NCBI GenBank assembly: GCA_014529385.2
Contig: CM043959.1
Location: 13,426,809 to 13,486,808, forward strand
Reading direction: 5' to 3'
Source of the DNA: Adiantum capillus-veneris
Taxonomy: Eukaryota; Streptophyta; Polypodiopsida; Polypodiales; Pteridaceae
Length of the DNA stretch: 60,000 bases
The notes under the pieces were generated by a model. It saw nothing but the letters and a program-made list of their open reading frames with translations. It did no database searches and was not told where the DNA came from. This document shows positions 58,456 through 60,000 of the stretch, piece after piece. Position 1 is the stretch's first letter. Each line of letters starts with the position of its first letter. Made by a program: the position numbers and the translations under genes.

Positions 58456-60000
58456 GGGGTCCAACGTGTATATATGTACATAATGCGTGTGTTGTTTTTT
58501 TTTTCATTTTTAGAGTTCAATTTCGAACAAATTTGATCAAAATCTGGCATTTTTTAGCGTTTTTATCATCCAGCCAGCATAATAATGAGCTGTAATGACA
58601 AAATCTAGAGCATTGGGATGCGTCTAGTGAAAATATATGCTTAGGGGTGAGTATAATAATTTTTGGCTAATTTTCACCAATTAATAAGTATTTTCAATTT
58701 ATTTCGCTTAATTTTTGTTAATAAAACTTCAAAAATTAAAAATCTATCACCCACAGTGTCGAAATCATGTTTTGGAAGCAAACGCCGAAGTATCATGATA
58801 GGGTTATCAAGCGTGGAAGATATGATGCTAATCCGAATTTCAGCCTTAATGATCATGACCACATTTCCCCAGAATCGCATCAAACGGTGATACGACGCCA
58901 GAATGACGAATGGTTTGACCCACAGGTGGTTTACAAATTATCTCGAGATCAAAGGTAAGGAAAATCAGCCCTATGTCACGAAAACCTCGGGAAGATATGG
59001 GTCAGGTAGGCCAAAAATCTAGCTCAGTGTTCAATTTCCATTCTGAGAGAGAAGAGGAGAGCTTCTTGACCTAGAGCGAGCTGCCTTATTTCTACTCCGT
59101 ACAGAGGATCGGAGCTGGCATTTCACACCAAATTTCACAGGTATGTTCCTTGTCGAGTAAAGATCAAGTGTATTACACATGCAAGCACGAAACATCGCAC
59201 AAACGAGCGCATTGACCAAATCAAAGTCGGATTGAGTCGAATAGGTCAAGGGCCCTTAGAGGCATCATGACAAAACTTCTTCAGGGACAGAACACATCAA
59301 TGTGCTCCCCAAAATGTCAGGAACAAAGCCATGTGATCAGATCTCAATTTGGTGGAGGTACTACGATCGCGATCGGTGTACCCCACTAACCAAACTTGAC
59401 ATAGAAATTGCAAAAAGCCTTCTCTCAACTTCGCCAACAACCTGCAGGTGTCAAAAATCAATGTGGGATCTATGGTATGATCGCGATCGGTGCCCCCTGT
59501 TTAAGATTTTAGAAATTTTGACATGGCCTAGGCTTAGAACTCATGGAGGAGTACACTCTCTTGAATTTTCATAGGAAATGCACAAAGTTTGCTCATAGAA
59601 TGGGCCAAAATTGTCAAACACACCCGAATCGGGAAATTTGACCTACAACTACCAAAATTCGACTGAAAATTATGACGAATGGTTTGAAAGGCATACCCGT
59701 CCAACTAGGAGTCAACACGGTAGTAGAAAACCCTGAATGGAGCTCAGAATTTCCCACAGGGACGTAGATGACCATTTCAGTCTCGAGTGATCACAAGGGA
59801 AGAATTTGGCCGAACTAATGTCAAAGACTAAAAGGCGACTTAGAGATGCCAAAATATCCTATTGGTATCCAAAGAATGCCTGAAAAATGCACAAGTTTGG
59901 AAAATCTCCAAAGACGGGGTAAAAAGTGCCTGATCAAGTCAGAATCAGACAGCGGAGTGGGCTGGTGATAGCAACACATCATGGAAGCAGTAAAAGCTCA
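58421..60000 (+). other. Putative 3' LTR or 3' untranslated region, running off the window
   Basis: No coding domain on either strand; short frames of 60-90 codons only. AT-rich to about 58760, with a T-run at 58494. Two copies of the CGCGATCGGTG motif lie at 59365-59382 and 59479-59492. If this is the 3' LTR it is at least 1.58 kb. Its text does not match 46931-47762. Confidence 0.45.
59365..59492 (+). repeat. Two further copies of the GATCGCGATCGGTGTACC motif
   Basis: 59365-59382 matches the full core; 59479-59492 matches GATCGCGATCGGTG and then diverges. They are 114 bases apart. They tie this stretch to the leader at 48.3-49.0 kb. Confidence 0.8.

Noticed and set aside
1-60000. tRNA genes
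   Set aside because: The tRNA-like matches are only 12-18 base primer-binding sites next to LTR ends; no cloverleaf with A and B boxes was seen.

Overview
The window looks like repeat-dominated nuclear DNA of a land plant. The basis is a tRNA-iMet primer-binding site, a tRNA-Asp-like primer-binding site of the kind used by plant Athila/Tat retrotransposons, and two Ty3/Gypsy pol regions of plant type. A fern, lycophyte or other large-genome plant is plausible (inference: the Penelope-like element lacking an endonuclease and the style of the Gypsy polyproteins), but no host gene, rRNA or tRNA is visible to fix the taxon.

Layout. (1) 1-1900: left flank with simple repeats, palindromes and a 58-bp duplication; no recognised gene. 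(2) about 1900-45467: a direct tandem array of a ~2.65-kb unit, all copies in the same orientation. On the minus strand each full unit reads LTR (about 2.1 kb, TGTTGG...CCAACA) - one base - primer-binding site TGGTATCAGAGC - about 0.54 kb of non-coding internal DNA - purine tract GAGGAAGAGA - next LTR. I therefore read the array as tandem copies of a non-autonomous LTR retrotransposon that share LTRs. Units differ by point changes, deletions and partial duplications. A 688-bp solo LTR with a 5-bp target duplication sits in unit 5.

(3) 20362-24112: a minus-strand Penelope-like element (PLE) inside unit 7, at the border between two unit subfamilies. It has a 355-residue ORF1, a multiply frameshifted PLE reverse transcriptase with no GIY-YIG domain seen, and a hammerhead-ribozyme-like motif 3' of the RT. 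(4) 45468-about 46930: a minus-strand fragment of another Ty3/Gypsy element (gag knuckle, protease, start of RT), abutting the last array unit. (5) about 46930-60000: a decayed plus-strand Ty3/Gypsy element with a partial 5' LTR, a tRNA-Asp PBS, a 1.6-kb leader, an extra ORF before gag, gag with two zinc knuckles, protease, long linker, RT, RNase H, two successive H2C2 zinc-finger regions, integrase, and a second aspartic-protease-like domain with a Trp/Pro/Lys-repeat tail. A GATCGCGATCGGTGTACC-like motif recurs in its LTR/leader and again downstream of pol.

No working gene system is proposed. All coding elements are broken by stops or frameshifts. Most interesting are the LTR-sharing megasatellite, the PLE with its candidate ribozyme, and the Gypsy lineage with duplicated protease and duplicated H2C2 modules.
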